From Phycisphaerae bacterium (lineage in GTDB: Bacteria > Planctomycetota > Phycisphaerae > Sedimentisphaerales > Anaerobacaceae), in NCBI GenBank assembly GCA_030602845.1, contig JAUVYZ010000156.1, forward strand, positions 1 through 5,545: a DNA stretch of 5,545 nt, given 5' to 3'. How positions within the stretch are numbered: the stretch's first letter is position 1; each line of letters opens with the position of its first letter. Positions 1 through 5,545 of the stretch are shown piece by piece. Below the pieces are notes generated by a model that was not told where the DNA came from, searched no databases, and was given only the letters and a program-made list of their open reading frames with translations. The position numbers and the translations under genes were made by a program.

Positions 1-1203
1 GGCGAAGAAGAGGGTGTCCCGGAACTTCCGCTTCCGGCTGATAATGCCGGCGAAATTGCGTCCCTCCACCGAGTCGGGAATCGGCACGCCGACCAGGTCA
101 CAGAGAGTCGGGAAGACGTCCAGTAAATAGCAGAAGGCATCGCGTTTTTGGTTTTTCGGGATGCCGGGGCCGCTAATTATCAAGGGCACGTGCACGCTGT
201 GCTCGTAGAGGTTCTGCTTACCCAACAGACCGTGTCGGCCCACGGCCAGGCCGTTGTCCCCGGCCAAAACGATAATCGTGTTCTTCGCCTGTCCCGTTTC
301 CTTCAGCGCACTAAGCACCCGTCCAATCTGTGCGTCCATGTGCGTAATTATGGCGTAGTAGTCGGCGATGTGTCTGCGGATTTCCTTCGGCGTTCGAGGC
401 CACGCCGCCAGCTTCTCGTCGCGAATTTTCATCTCGCCGTTATCAAACGGGTGCTCAGGCAGAAAACTCTTCGGCAGGACAATCTTATCAGGATTGTACA
501 TCTGCTTGTACTTCTCAGGTGCCTGCCGCGGGTCATGCGGCGCCGTGTAGGCGACGTACACAAAGAAGGGCTTGTCGTCCTTGTAGTCGCGCAGGAACCG
601 GACCGCCGCGTCGCTGAACAGCTCGCTGGAATGCTTGCCCTTATCCCTGTACACCTTCTGCCTTGGATAATTCCCGGTGGGGTCGAAATCGTTTGCCGGA
701 ACGTTCCAATGATTGCCCATACCGCCGAAAAAGATTTTGCCCCCGGTCGAGAAACATCGGGCGAATGTTTTTTTGTCCTGGTGCCACTTGCCTGTGTGAA
801 AGGTCGTGTATCCGGCCTTCCGCAGGACCTCAGGCAGGGTCACATCCTTTTCCGGAATTGTCTTCCCTGTGCCCTCAAGACCGAACAAAGTCCGGCCGCT
901 CATCAGCATAGCGCGGCTGGGCACGCACACCGCCCCACTCATCGAGCCCATAATGTAGGCATTGGTGAAGGTCGTGCCGTTGCGCACAAGGGAATCTATG
1001 TTGGGCGTAATGATATGGTCGTTGCCCAACGCGCCGATTGTGTCGAAACGCTGGTCGTCGGTAAAGAAGACAAGGATGTTGGGCCGCTTTCTTTGTGCCC
1101 CCGTTATTTGGCCCATACTCTCACAGCCGGACATTGCCAGCGAGGCCGCTCCCACACCAACGGTTTTTAAAAAATCGCGTCGCGTATAATCGAGCATACT
1201 CAT
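1..1203 (-). CDS. Tat-exported lipoprotein sulfatase, family S1, 3' end cut by window edge
   Basis: The frame is open from the ATG at 1203 to base 1, giving 401 residues without a stop, so the C-terminus lies outside the window. The start is fixed by a strong Shine-Dalgarno 7 bases upstream; a second ATG at codon 3 is less well spaced. The protein opens with a twin-arginine motif (T-R-R-D-F-L-K, residues 7-13), a short hydrophobic stretch and a possible lipoprotein cysteine, C27, in a weak lipobox (MSGC). The sulfatase domain begins near residue 41. Visible active-site residues are D49/D50, C93 in C-V-P-S-R (the cysteine converted to formylglycine), K139 and H141 in TGKWH, H223 in APHDP, D316/N317 in GDNG, and H324 with K329. 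The segment around 150-180 (GGKIFFGG, then a Trp/Asn-rich stretch) and the DNG-x5-HGLLGK pattern resemble iduronate-2-sulfatase or choline-sulfatase-like enzymes common in Planctomycetota. It should hydrolyse a sulfate ester on an exported or surface substrate. The exact substrate is unknown. Relatives of this type usually run some tens of residues further. Confidence 0.93.
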   Translation of the reverse strand, partial: MSMLDYTRRDFLKTVGVGAASLAMSGCESMGQITGAQRKRPNILVFFTDDQRFDTIGALGNDHIITPNIDSLVRNGTTFTNAYIMGSMSGAVCVPSRAMLMSGRTLFGLEGTGKTIPEKDVTLPEVLRKAGYTTFHTGKWHQDKKTFARCFSTGGKIFFGGMGNHWNVPANDFDPTGNYPRQKVYRDKGKHSSELFSDAAVRFLRDYKDDKPFFVYVAYTAPHDPRQAPEKYKQMYNPDKIVLPKSFLPEHPFDNGEMKIRDEKLAAWPRTPKEIRRHIADYYAIITHMDAQIGRVLSALKETGQAKNTIIVLAGDNGLAVGRHGLLGKQNLYEHSVHVPLIISGPGIPKNQKRDAFCYLLDVFPTLCDLVGVPIPDSVEGRNFAGIISRKRKFRDTLFFA

Positions 1204-1210
1204 TTTTTGG

Positions 1211-1219
1211 TCCTCCTTT
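1211..1219 (-). promoter_or_regulatory. Ribosome binding site of the third sulfatase
   Basis: On the minus strand this reads AAAGGAGGA, a near-perfect Shine-Dalgarno sequence, with 7 bases before the ATG at 1203. It decides the start of the third sulfatase. It sits in the 48-bp gap (1204-1251) after the middle sulfatase. In that gap I see no convincing hairpin terminator or promoter, which fits continued transcription from the upstream genes with independent translation initiation. Confidence 0.85.
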
Positions 1220-1251
1220 ATATTGGTTTTCACAGGTTCTCTCCCTTACAG

Positions 1252-3069
1252 CTAATCAACCCTTCGCAATCGCACCGCCTTAAGGTCGAACGCCTGATTT
1301 CCCGGAATCTCCAGGGCTTTCACGCAAAGAGTTGTTCGCCCCTTGCTCAGCTCAACGGCGCCGAGGGTCAGCGGCGCCCAGATTTTTTCATAGACTTCAC
1401 CGCGCCGGACACGGTCGGGACTGGGGATGGGCTCAGGGTTATGTGCTCTGCTCACCACGCCCTCCAAACTCTCCCCGCCTATCTCCACTCGCACCTTTGC
1501 ACCGACGTTCTCCTTTGAACAGATATACATCAGCGTTACCTCAAAGCGGCCGGCTTCGACCACCTTGACTTCCCACCAGGGATACGCCTCGGTGCTGGTC
1601 CAGTTTGTAACATAATCGTTGGCCCAGCCGGAACGGCCCTTGTAACTAATCCCCTTCTTGGAAGGCGGCTCCAGAAACGCCTCGTGCCCCGGTAGCGTAA
1701 CCACCGGCCAATGCGAGTAACCGATAGGTATAGGCAGAGGGTCAAAGCCGCCTTTGGTTACATCTCCAGCCATCGCTTCATAAGCGGCGCTGAGCTTCTT
1801 CACAATCTTCGGATATTTTTTCACGACATTGTTCTTCTGGCCTGGGTCGCTAATCATATCGTACAGTTCCCAGCGCTTACCGGCTTTGACGGCTCGCCAT
1901 CGCTGTGTCCGGACCGAACCTGGAACCCTTTGCATCTGCCCCCGAGGGCTTCTAAAAGTGAATATCATACGGTCGGGCCAGCCCGCAGTCTCACCTTTGA
2001 GCAGTGGCACAAGACTGACACCATCCTGGGGCAGCGTTTCCGGCATCGCCGCCGCGCCGCACAGCTCGAGGATTGTGGCAAATATGTCAATGTGGGCGGT
2101 AATCTGAGTAACGTTGGTGCCCCGCTTGATATGTGCGGGCCAGCGGATGAATAGCGGCACGCGCACGCCACCTTCGTGAACGCTGCCCTTGCGGCCTTTC
2201 ATACCACCGTTGTACCGCTCGGAGTTGGGGCCGTTATCTGTCAGGAATAAGACAATCGTGTTGTCGCTCAATTTCAGCTCATCGAGGCGCTGCAGAATCC
2301 GGCCGAGGTTGTCGTCGATATTTTCGCACATCCCATAAATGCAGGCGAGTTTGTCGTCAAGACCGCGCTTCTTGTACTTATCAAAGTATTTGTCGGGGAC
2401 CTGGAACGGCGAGTGCGGAGCGTTGTAGGGTACGTAACAGAAAAAGGGCCGGTCTCTATTCTTCTCAATGAACTGTATTGCCGCATCGGTTAGCACATCG
2501 GTAATGTACCCTTTGGTTTTGACTGATTGGCCGTTGTGTTCGAGCGTGGTGTCGAAGTAGTTGTTCCAGTGTCCGCAGCAGAAGCCGAGGAACTCATCGA
2601 AGCCCTGCCCGTTCGGATGATAAGGGTAATGCGCGCCGTTGTGCCATTTGCCGAAGCAAGCTGTAACGTAGCCGGCCTGCTTAAGTGCCTCGGCAATCGT
2701 AACTTCCTCGCTGCGCATATTTTCGCGGCCGCGAGTAACGCCGTGCGTGCCGGTACGCAGGTGATAGCGGCCGGTGAGCAAACTCGCCCGTGTCGGTGCG
2801 CAAACCGGGCTGACAAAGAACCGCTCAAACCGGGCTCCGTCAGCGGCGAGTTTGTCCATTATCGGCGTATCGATTTTGTCGTTGCCGTGCGAACGTATGT
2901 CACCCCAGCCCTGGTCGTCGGTCATCACCAGGATGACGTTCGACCCTTTTCTTTGTGCCCCCGTTATTTGGCCCGTACCGCCGCATCCCGGCAGTATCGA
3001 TAGTGTCCCCGCCGAAACCGCCGCGGAGCCGACTGTTCTCAAAAATTCTCTTCTTGTTTGCCTGCTCAT
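1252..3069 (-). CDS. Tat-exported lipoprotein sulfatase (arylsulfatase type) with extra C-terminal domain
   Basis: This is a complete 605-residue protein. It starts with a twin-arginine leader (T-R-R-E-F-L-R, residues 5-11), a hydrophobic Ala/Ser/Leu stretch and a lipobox-like L-P-G-C29, followed by a flexible linker. The family S1 sulfatase core spans about 43-430. Visible residues are D51/D52 (metal), C90 in C-A-P-T-R (formylglycine site), K141 and H143 in GKWH, H219 in NAPHSP, D278/N279 in TDNG, and K294 in GRKGSVHEGG. The stretch ELYDMISDPGQKNN (401-414) is the usual end-of-core signature. Residues about 475-605 form an additional segment rich in alternating hydrophobic and aromatic residues (WWEVKVVEAGRFEVTLMY). 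This looks like a beta-sandwich, possibly a carbohydrate-binding module; that part is inference. The enzyme should remove sulfate esters from an extracellular or periplasmic glycan. The ATG lies one base after the stop of the preceding sulfatase and has no clear Shine-Dalgarno, suggesting translational coupling. The substrate cannot be assigned. Confidence 0.95.
   Translation of the reverse strand: MSRQTRREFLRTVGSAAVSAGTLSILPGCGGTGQITGAQRKGSNVILVMTDDQGWGDIRSHGNDKIDTPIMDKLAADGARFERFFVSPVCAPTRASLLTGRYHLRTGTHGVTRGRENMRSEEVTIAEALKQAGYVTACFGKWHNGAHYPYHPNGQGFDEFLGFCCGHWNNYFDTTLEHNGQSVKTKGYITDVLTDAAIQFIEKNRDRPFFCYVPYNAPHSPFQVPDKYFDKYKKRGLDDKLACIYGMCENIDDNLGRILQRLDELKLSDNTIVLFLTDNGPNSERYNGGMKGRKGSVHEGGVRVPLFIRWPAHIKRGTNVTQITAHIDIFATILELCGAAAMPETLPQDGVSLVPLLKGETAGWPDRMIFTFRSPRGQMQRVPGSVRTQRWRAVKAGKRWELYDMISDPGQKNNVVKKYPKIVKKLSAAYEAMAGDVTKGGFDPLPIPIGYSHWPVVTLPGHEAFLEPPSKKGISYKGRSGWANDYVTNWTSTEAYPWWEVKVVEAGRFEVTLMYICSKENVGAKVRVEIGGESLEGVVSRAHNPEPIPSPDRVRRGEVYEKIWAPLTLGAVELSKGRTTLCVKALEIPGNQAFDLKAVRLRRVD
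2948..2974 (-). repeat. Linker-coding segment identical to 1088-1114
   Basis: These 27 bases of the middle sulfatase gene match 1088-1114 of the third sulfatase gene at every position. They encode K-R-Q-A-G-T-I-Q-G read backward, that is the G-Q-I-T-G-A-Q-R-K linker between the lipobox cysteine and the catalytic domain. The corresponding bases in the first sulfatase (4722-4748) differ at six positions, all transitions. Exact synonymous identity over nine codons between otherwise diverged genes suggests recent exchange or shared descent of this segment. Confidence 0.7.
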
Positions 3070-3073
3070 ATTA
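3067..3073 (-). other. Stop-start junction TAATATG between two sulfatase genes
   Basis: On the minus strand the TAA of the upstream sulfatase (3073-3071) is followed by a single T and then the ATG of the next gene (3069-3067). The 20 bases before this ATG are AT-rich (GTTTATAAT just upstream) and hold no purine-rich ribosome binding site, unlike the other two sulfatase starts. Reinitiation by terminating ribosomes is the likely way the middle sulfatase is translated. This is inferred from the spacing only. Confidence 0.7.
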
Positions 3074-4843
3074 TAAACGTTTCACATAGACATAATACGC
3101 CCCGCGAGATTCGCCCTTCTCATCTGTAAACCATGTCTGCAGCCGTGTCTTGCCGGCCTTGAGCTGGACCTGGAATGTCACCGCATGGGCATCTGCGGGA
3201 ATTGGTTTGGTCGCGTCTACATCTGCAATCTTCAGTCTGGCTTTGGTTGCGCCAATGGCCTTACCGCGCGGAATAATAGCTGTGATAGGTTTATCGACCT
3301 CAATCGGCCAGCGCCGCAGGGCAATTTCATATTTGCCATCGCGCGCCACGTCCACCGCCCAGAAGCCGTTGGCCTTGCTGCCGTTAAGTACAGCCCACTG
3401 GCTCCACGCCGGATTCGGGCCGTGCCAGTCATGGGACATCAACTGGCAGGGATTCTCTTCGTCCGAGCCGATGATGGTTTCACAATACTCATCAAAACGC
3501 TGGGATAAATCAGCCCACCACTTATCATAGGACTTTCGCAGTTTCTCAACGACCTTCGGGTTTTTGTCGGCGACGTTGTTTTTCTGGCCGGGGTCGGCCT
3601 TTATATCATAAAGCTCTTTGCCATTGACCAACCGCCACCGCTCAGTCATGACCGCACTCTTGCGCCACTTTTCCGGATGCTCGATGCGCTGTGAGTGAAC
3701 AAGCAGCGTACGGTCAGGCCAGCGTTTCGCCTTACCCTTCAACAACCCAGCGAGACTGGCCCCGTCAAATTTTACGCCGCGCGGTTTCTTCAGCCCGCAC
3801 AGCTCAATCAGCGTCGGCAGCACGTCGATGTGCGCGGTGATATGCTCGACATCTCGCCCCCCCGTCAGCCCGCCGCCGGGCCAGCGAATAAAGCAAGGCA
3901 CGCGGTGCCCTCCGTCATACTCAGAGCCCTTGGTTCCTCGCATGCCGGCGTTGAAGCCTTTGCCCCGGCGGAATCCTGCGGCAGTTCCGTTGTCGGTCAT
4001 AAAGATAAGAATAGTGTCCTCTTCAAGACCCAGTGCTTTCAGCTTCTTTGAGAGGCGTCCCATGTTCTCATCAATATTGGTTATCATGCCGTAGAAGTTG
4101 GGGTTGGGAATGTCCTTGTTACGGTATGGCTCTGCGTACTTTTCCGCCACATTGTACGGGCCGTGCGGCGCGTTGGTCGTCAGGTAACAAAAGAACGGCC
4201 GGTCCTTATTGGCTTCGATGAACTTCAGCGCCTCATTAAACCATATGTCAGTGCAATAACCCTCAAATTTCTCCGGCTTGCCATTACGGAAGTACGTGTC
4301 GTCAAAATAGTCGTTGCCCCAGTCATCGGCGCCCTGTCCGACACCGCCTGCACGGTGGACTAACACTTCGCCGAACCCCCTGTCCTGTGGCCGGAACGGG
4401 TAGTTATCGCCGAGGTGCCACTTGCCGAAGATGCCCGTGCGATAGCCGCCCGCCGAAAAGACGTCAGCCATTGTTACTTCATCCTTGCCCAACAGCGACC
4501 GGCCCATAATCGTATGCCACACACCCGTCCGGGTTGAGTAATGTCCCGTCATCAGCGCCGAACGAGTGGGCGAGCAGGTCGGGTCGACGTGGAAATCCGT
4601 CAGGCGGATGCTTTGCCTGTGGAGCCGGTCGAGATTAGGCGTCCGGATAACCGGATTGCCGTGGCAGCCCAGATCGCCGTAGCCCTGGTCGTCGGTTATC
4701 ACCAGGACGAGGTTCGGCCGCTTTCTCTGCGTCCCTGTCATCTGGCCCATACCGGAACAGCCCGGCAATATCGATAGCGTCCCCGCCGAAGCCGCCGCAG
4801 AGCCGACTGTTTTCAAAAATTCTCTTCTTGTTTGCTTGCCCAT
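3071..4843 (-). CDS. Tat-exported lipoprotein sulfatase (arylsulfatase A/B-like), first of three
   Basis: This is a complete 590-residue protein. The ATG at 4843 has AAGGAG 7 bases upstream. The leader holds the twin-arginine motif T-R-R-E-F-L-K (5-11), an Ala/Ser/Leu hydrophobic stretch and L-P-G-C29 as the probable lipidated cysteine. The S1 sulfatase core runs from about 43 to 440, with D51/D52 (metal), C90 in C-S-P-T-R (formylglycine site), K141 and H143 in GKWHLGD, H227 in NAPHGP, D284/N285 in TDNG, and K305 in RGTKGSEYDGG. ELYDIKADPGQKNN (410-423) closes the core. The tail, about 490-590, contains GFWAVDVARDGKYEIALRRW and ends KAGKTRLQTWF-x-DE-x5-RGAYYVYVKRL. From memory of the family, this tail recurs in many planctomycete arylsulfatases and probably folds as a beta-sheet domain. 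It heads the sulfatase run, 117 bp downstream of an M16 gene, and is probably the first gene of the operon or follows that gene in read-through. The glycan substrate is not determinable from sequence alone. Confidence 0.96.
   Translation of the reverse strand: MGKQTRREFLKTVGSAAASAGTLSILPGCSGMGQMTGTQRKRPNLVLVITDDQGYGDLGCHGNPVIRTPNLDRLHRQSIRLTDFHVDPTCSPTRSALMTGHYSTRTGVWHTIMGRSLLGKDEVTMADVFSAGGYRTGIFGKWHLGDNYPFRPQDRGFGEVLVHRAGGVGQGADDWGNDYFDDTYFRNGKPEKFEGYCTDIWFNEALKFIEANKDRPFFCYLTTNAPHGPYNVAEKYAEPYRNKDIPNPNFYGMITNIDENMGRLSKKLKALGLEEDTILIFMTDNGTAAGFRRGKGFNAGMRGTKGSEYDGGHRVPCFIRWPGGGLTGGRDVEHITAHIDVLPTLIELCGLKKPRGVKFDGASLAGLLKGKAKRWPDRTLLVHSQRIEHPEKWRKSAVMTERWRLVNGKELYDIKADPGQKNNVADKNPKVVEKLRKSYDKWWADLSQRFDEYCETIIGSDEENPCQLMSHDWHGPNPAWSQWAVLNGSKANGFWAVDVARDGKYEIALRRWPIEVDKPITAIIPRGKAIGATKARLKIADVDATKPIPADAHAVTFQVQLKAGKTRLQTWFTDEKGESRGAYYVYVKRL
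4761..4843 (-). repeat. Leader-coding segment, near-duplicate of 2987-3069
   Basis: The first 83 bases of this sulfatase gene align without gaps to the first 83 bases of the next sulfatase gene (2987-3069). I count 76 identities. All seven differences are transitions; three are synonymous and four change the residue (Gly/Ser, Lys/Arg twice, Ala/Val). The catalytic domains that follow are far less alike, so the similarity is concentrated on the export leader. It is a coding duplication, not a mobile element. Confidence 0.8.
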
Positions 4844-4850
4844 ATTTCTT

Positions 4851-4856
4851 CTCCTT
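4851..4856 (-). promoter_or_regulatory. Ribosome binding site of the first sulfatase
   Basis: The minus strand reads AAGGAG within a purine-rich run, with 7 bases to the ATG at 4843. It supports that start codon. The rest of the gap upstream (4857-4923) holds only a TATTCT that faintly resembles a -10 box (4877-4882). It has no convincing -35 partner at the usual distance, so I do not call a promoter. Confidence 0.8.
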
Positions 4857-4923
4857 CTCTCTTATTCAATTTCCACAGAATAGAACGCTTCACATCTCTT
4901 GGTTTCGAGTTAGTAGGACTACC

Positions 4924-4971
4924 AACTACGAACTATGAACTACGAACTACGAACTATGAACTACGAACTAT
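4924..4971. repeat. 7-bp tandem array overlapping a gene end
   Basis: Six full 7-bp units of AACTACG or AACTATG run from 4924 to 4965, followed by a partial unit AACTAT to 4971. The order of the two variants (C, T, C, C, T, C) makes a perfect 21-bp unit present twice, at 4924-4944 and 4945-4965. The preceding bases 4917-4923 (GACTACC) look like a decayed unit. The array covers the last codons and the TAG stop of the M16-like gene. Its role is unknown; slippage-prone filler is the simplest reading. Confidence 0.9.
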
Positions 4972-5545
4972 CTTGTGCAGGCCCTATTGAAAGCTGCGTG
5001 AAATCACCCGGGTTGAACTGCTCTATCAGCGAATGAACGTCATCGACGGTAACAGCTCTTATAGCATTGATGTCGTCCTCGATGGTGCGATACTGTTCTA
5101 AATATATCCAGTTAAAACCAAGGTCAATCAGCCGACCCATTGGCAGCTCATTCTTTATTACCAATGCACTCAATATCTTATTTTTTGCCTTTCTTAATTC
5201 GTCATCGGTTATGCCGCTTTGGGATAGACTGCGGAAAATACCCCTGACGGTATCGAGCACTTTGGGGACATTGCCGGCGCTGCATCGGATATAGCTGCAA
5301 AATGTCCCTGTCCCGTCCATCGCTCCAAATTGCATCGCTGCTGCTTCTGCTAATGCCTTGTCAACCAGCTCCCAGAAAAATCTTGACCCGACATCGTCAC
5401 CGACGATAACCGCTAACAGCGAAGCGGCGAATCTCCTCGCGTCTTGAGCGGGCACACCGGGGCTCATCAGGCATATATGCTCGCGGGCCAGGTTTGATTT
5501 TTCAACTCGCTCCTTCTTTTTGCTCCCTTCACAGTGTTCCAGCTT
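4961..5545 (-). CDS. M16-type (insulinase-like) peptidase family protein, C-terminal part
   Basis: The frame is open from the right window edge to a TAG at 4963-4961, giving 194 residues of a longer protein whose start lies outside. An internal ATG at 5467 is not the likely start, because the family pattern already runs upstream of it (K-S-N-L-A-R-E-H-I-C-L). The segment reads as an M16 C-terminal domain: a strand (HICLMSPGVP), a helix through ARRFAASLLAVIVGDDVGSR, the counterpart of the family G-G-G-x-x-S-R-L-F region at GDDVGSRFFWELVDK, a strand near GTFCSYIRC, a helix with DDELRKAKNKI, and a final helix with V-T-V-D-D-V. No H-x-x-E-H zinc motif is present here; in active M16 enzymes it sits in the N-terminal half, so activity cannot be judged. 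M16 proteins degrade or process peptides, or act as inactive partner subunits. The last residues (D-S-S) are encoded by the tandem repeat. Confidence 0.82.
   Translation of the reverse strand, partial: KLEHCEGSKKKERVEKSNLAREHICLMSPGVPAQDARRFAASLLAVIVGDDVGSRFFWELVDKALAEAAAMQFGAMDGTGTFCSYIRCSAGNVPKVLDTVRGIFRSLSQSGITDDELRKAKNKILSALVIKNELPMGRLIDLGFNWIYLEQYRTIEDDINAIRAVTVDDVHSLIEQFNPGDFTQLSIGPAQDSS

Noticed and set aside
148..1170. Plus-strand open frame of 340 codons
   Set aside because: It lies fully antisense to the third sulfatase, which has a complete motif set, a leader and a ribosome binding site. The plus-strand product shows no recognisable domain. It is a composition shadow.
1204..1251. 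Intrinsic terminator between the middle and third sulfatase
   Set aside because: There is no GC-rich inverted repeat. The A-rich run next to the start codon on the coding strand is part of the ribosome binding site spacer.
2527..3003. Plus-strand open frame of 158 codons, with similar antisense frames at 1711-2154 and 3695-4051
   Set aside because: They are antisense to sulfatase cores. Their apparent similarity to each other near the leader regions merely mirrors the conserved sulfatase leader and T-D-D-Q codons on the other strand.
4857..4923. Promoter for the sulfatase genes
   Set aside because: Only a poor -10-like TATTCT is visible and no matching -35 element. Promoter rules for the likely phylum are also uncertain.
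4924..4971. CRISPR-like array
   Set aside because: Units are 7 bp and contiguous, with no spacers and no cas genes, so it is a simple tandem repeat.
4961..5467. Complete small gene starting at the ATG at 5467
   Set aside because: The frame stays open to the window edge, M16 domain sequence continues upstream of that ATG, and no ribosome binding site precedes it. It is an internal methionine of a longer protein.

Overview
The window shows three sulfatase genes in a row and the end of a fourth, unrelated gene. All are on the minus strand, so transcription runs from right to left. Base composition looks moderate, about half GC by eye. Back-to-back, sequence-diverse family S1 sulfatases, each with a Tat plus lipoprotein leader, are typical of the PVC superphylum. 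Planctomycetota is my best guess, possibly a Phycisphaerae-like lineage. That placement is inferred from gene style only, because no marker gene is present.

Layout in transcription order: (1) 5545-4961 is the C-terminal part of an M16-type (insulinase/processing-peptidase-like) protein, cut by the window edge. (2) An intergenic stretch of about 117 bp follows. It begins with a 7-bp tandem array (4924-4971) that overlaps the end of the M16 gene and supplies its stop codon. (3) 4843-3071 is a complete 590-residue sulfatase. (4) 3069-1252 is a complete 605-residue sulfatase, whose ATG lies one base after the previous stop. (5) After a 48-bp gap with a strong ribosome binding site, 1203-1 holds a third sulfatase. 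It is open to the left edge, so its C-terminus is missing.

All three sulfatases carry the Cys-type formylglycine signature (C-x-P-S/T-R) and the usual metal and catalytic residues. All have a twin-arginine leader ending in a lipobox-like cysteine, and a nearly identical short linker before the catalytic domain. They differ strongly in their catalytic domains and C-terminal ends. The natural reading is a set of exported, lipid-anchored sulfatases that remove different sulfate groups from one complex sulfated glycan. The substrate cannot be read from sequence alone. No glycoside hydrolase, regulator or sulfatase-maturing enzyme lies inside the window.

The most interesting signals are at nucleotide level. 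The leader of the middle sulfatase looks mosaic: its first 83 nt are about 92% identical to the upstream sulfatase, while its linker matches the downstream sulfatase exactly over 27 nt. Separately, the 7-bp array places a TAG in every reading frame between the M16 gene and the sulfatase operon. I found no evidence for an entirely new biological system.
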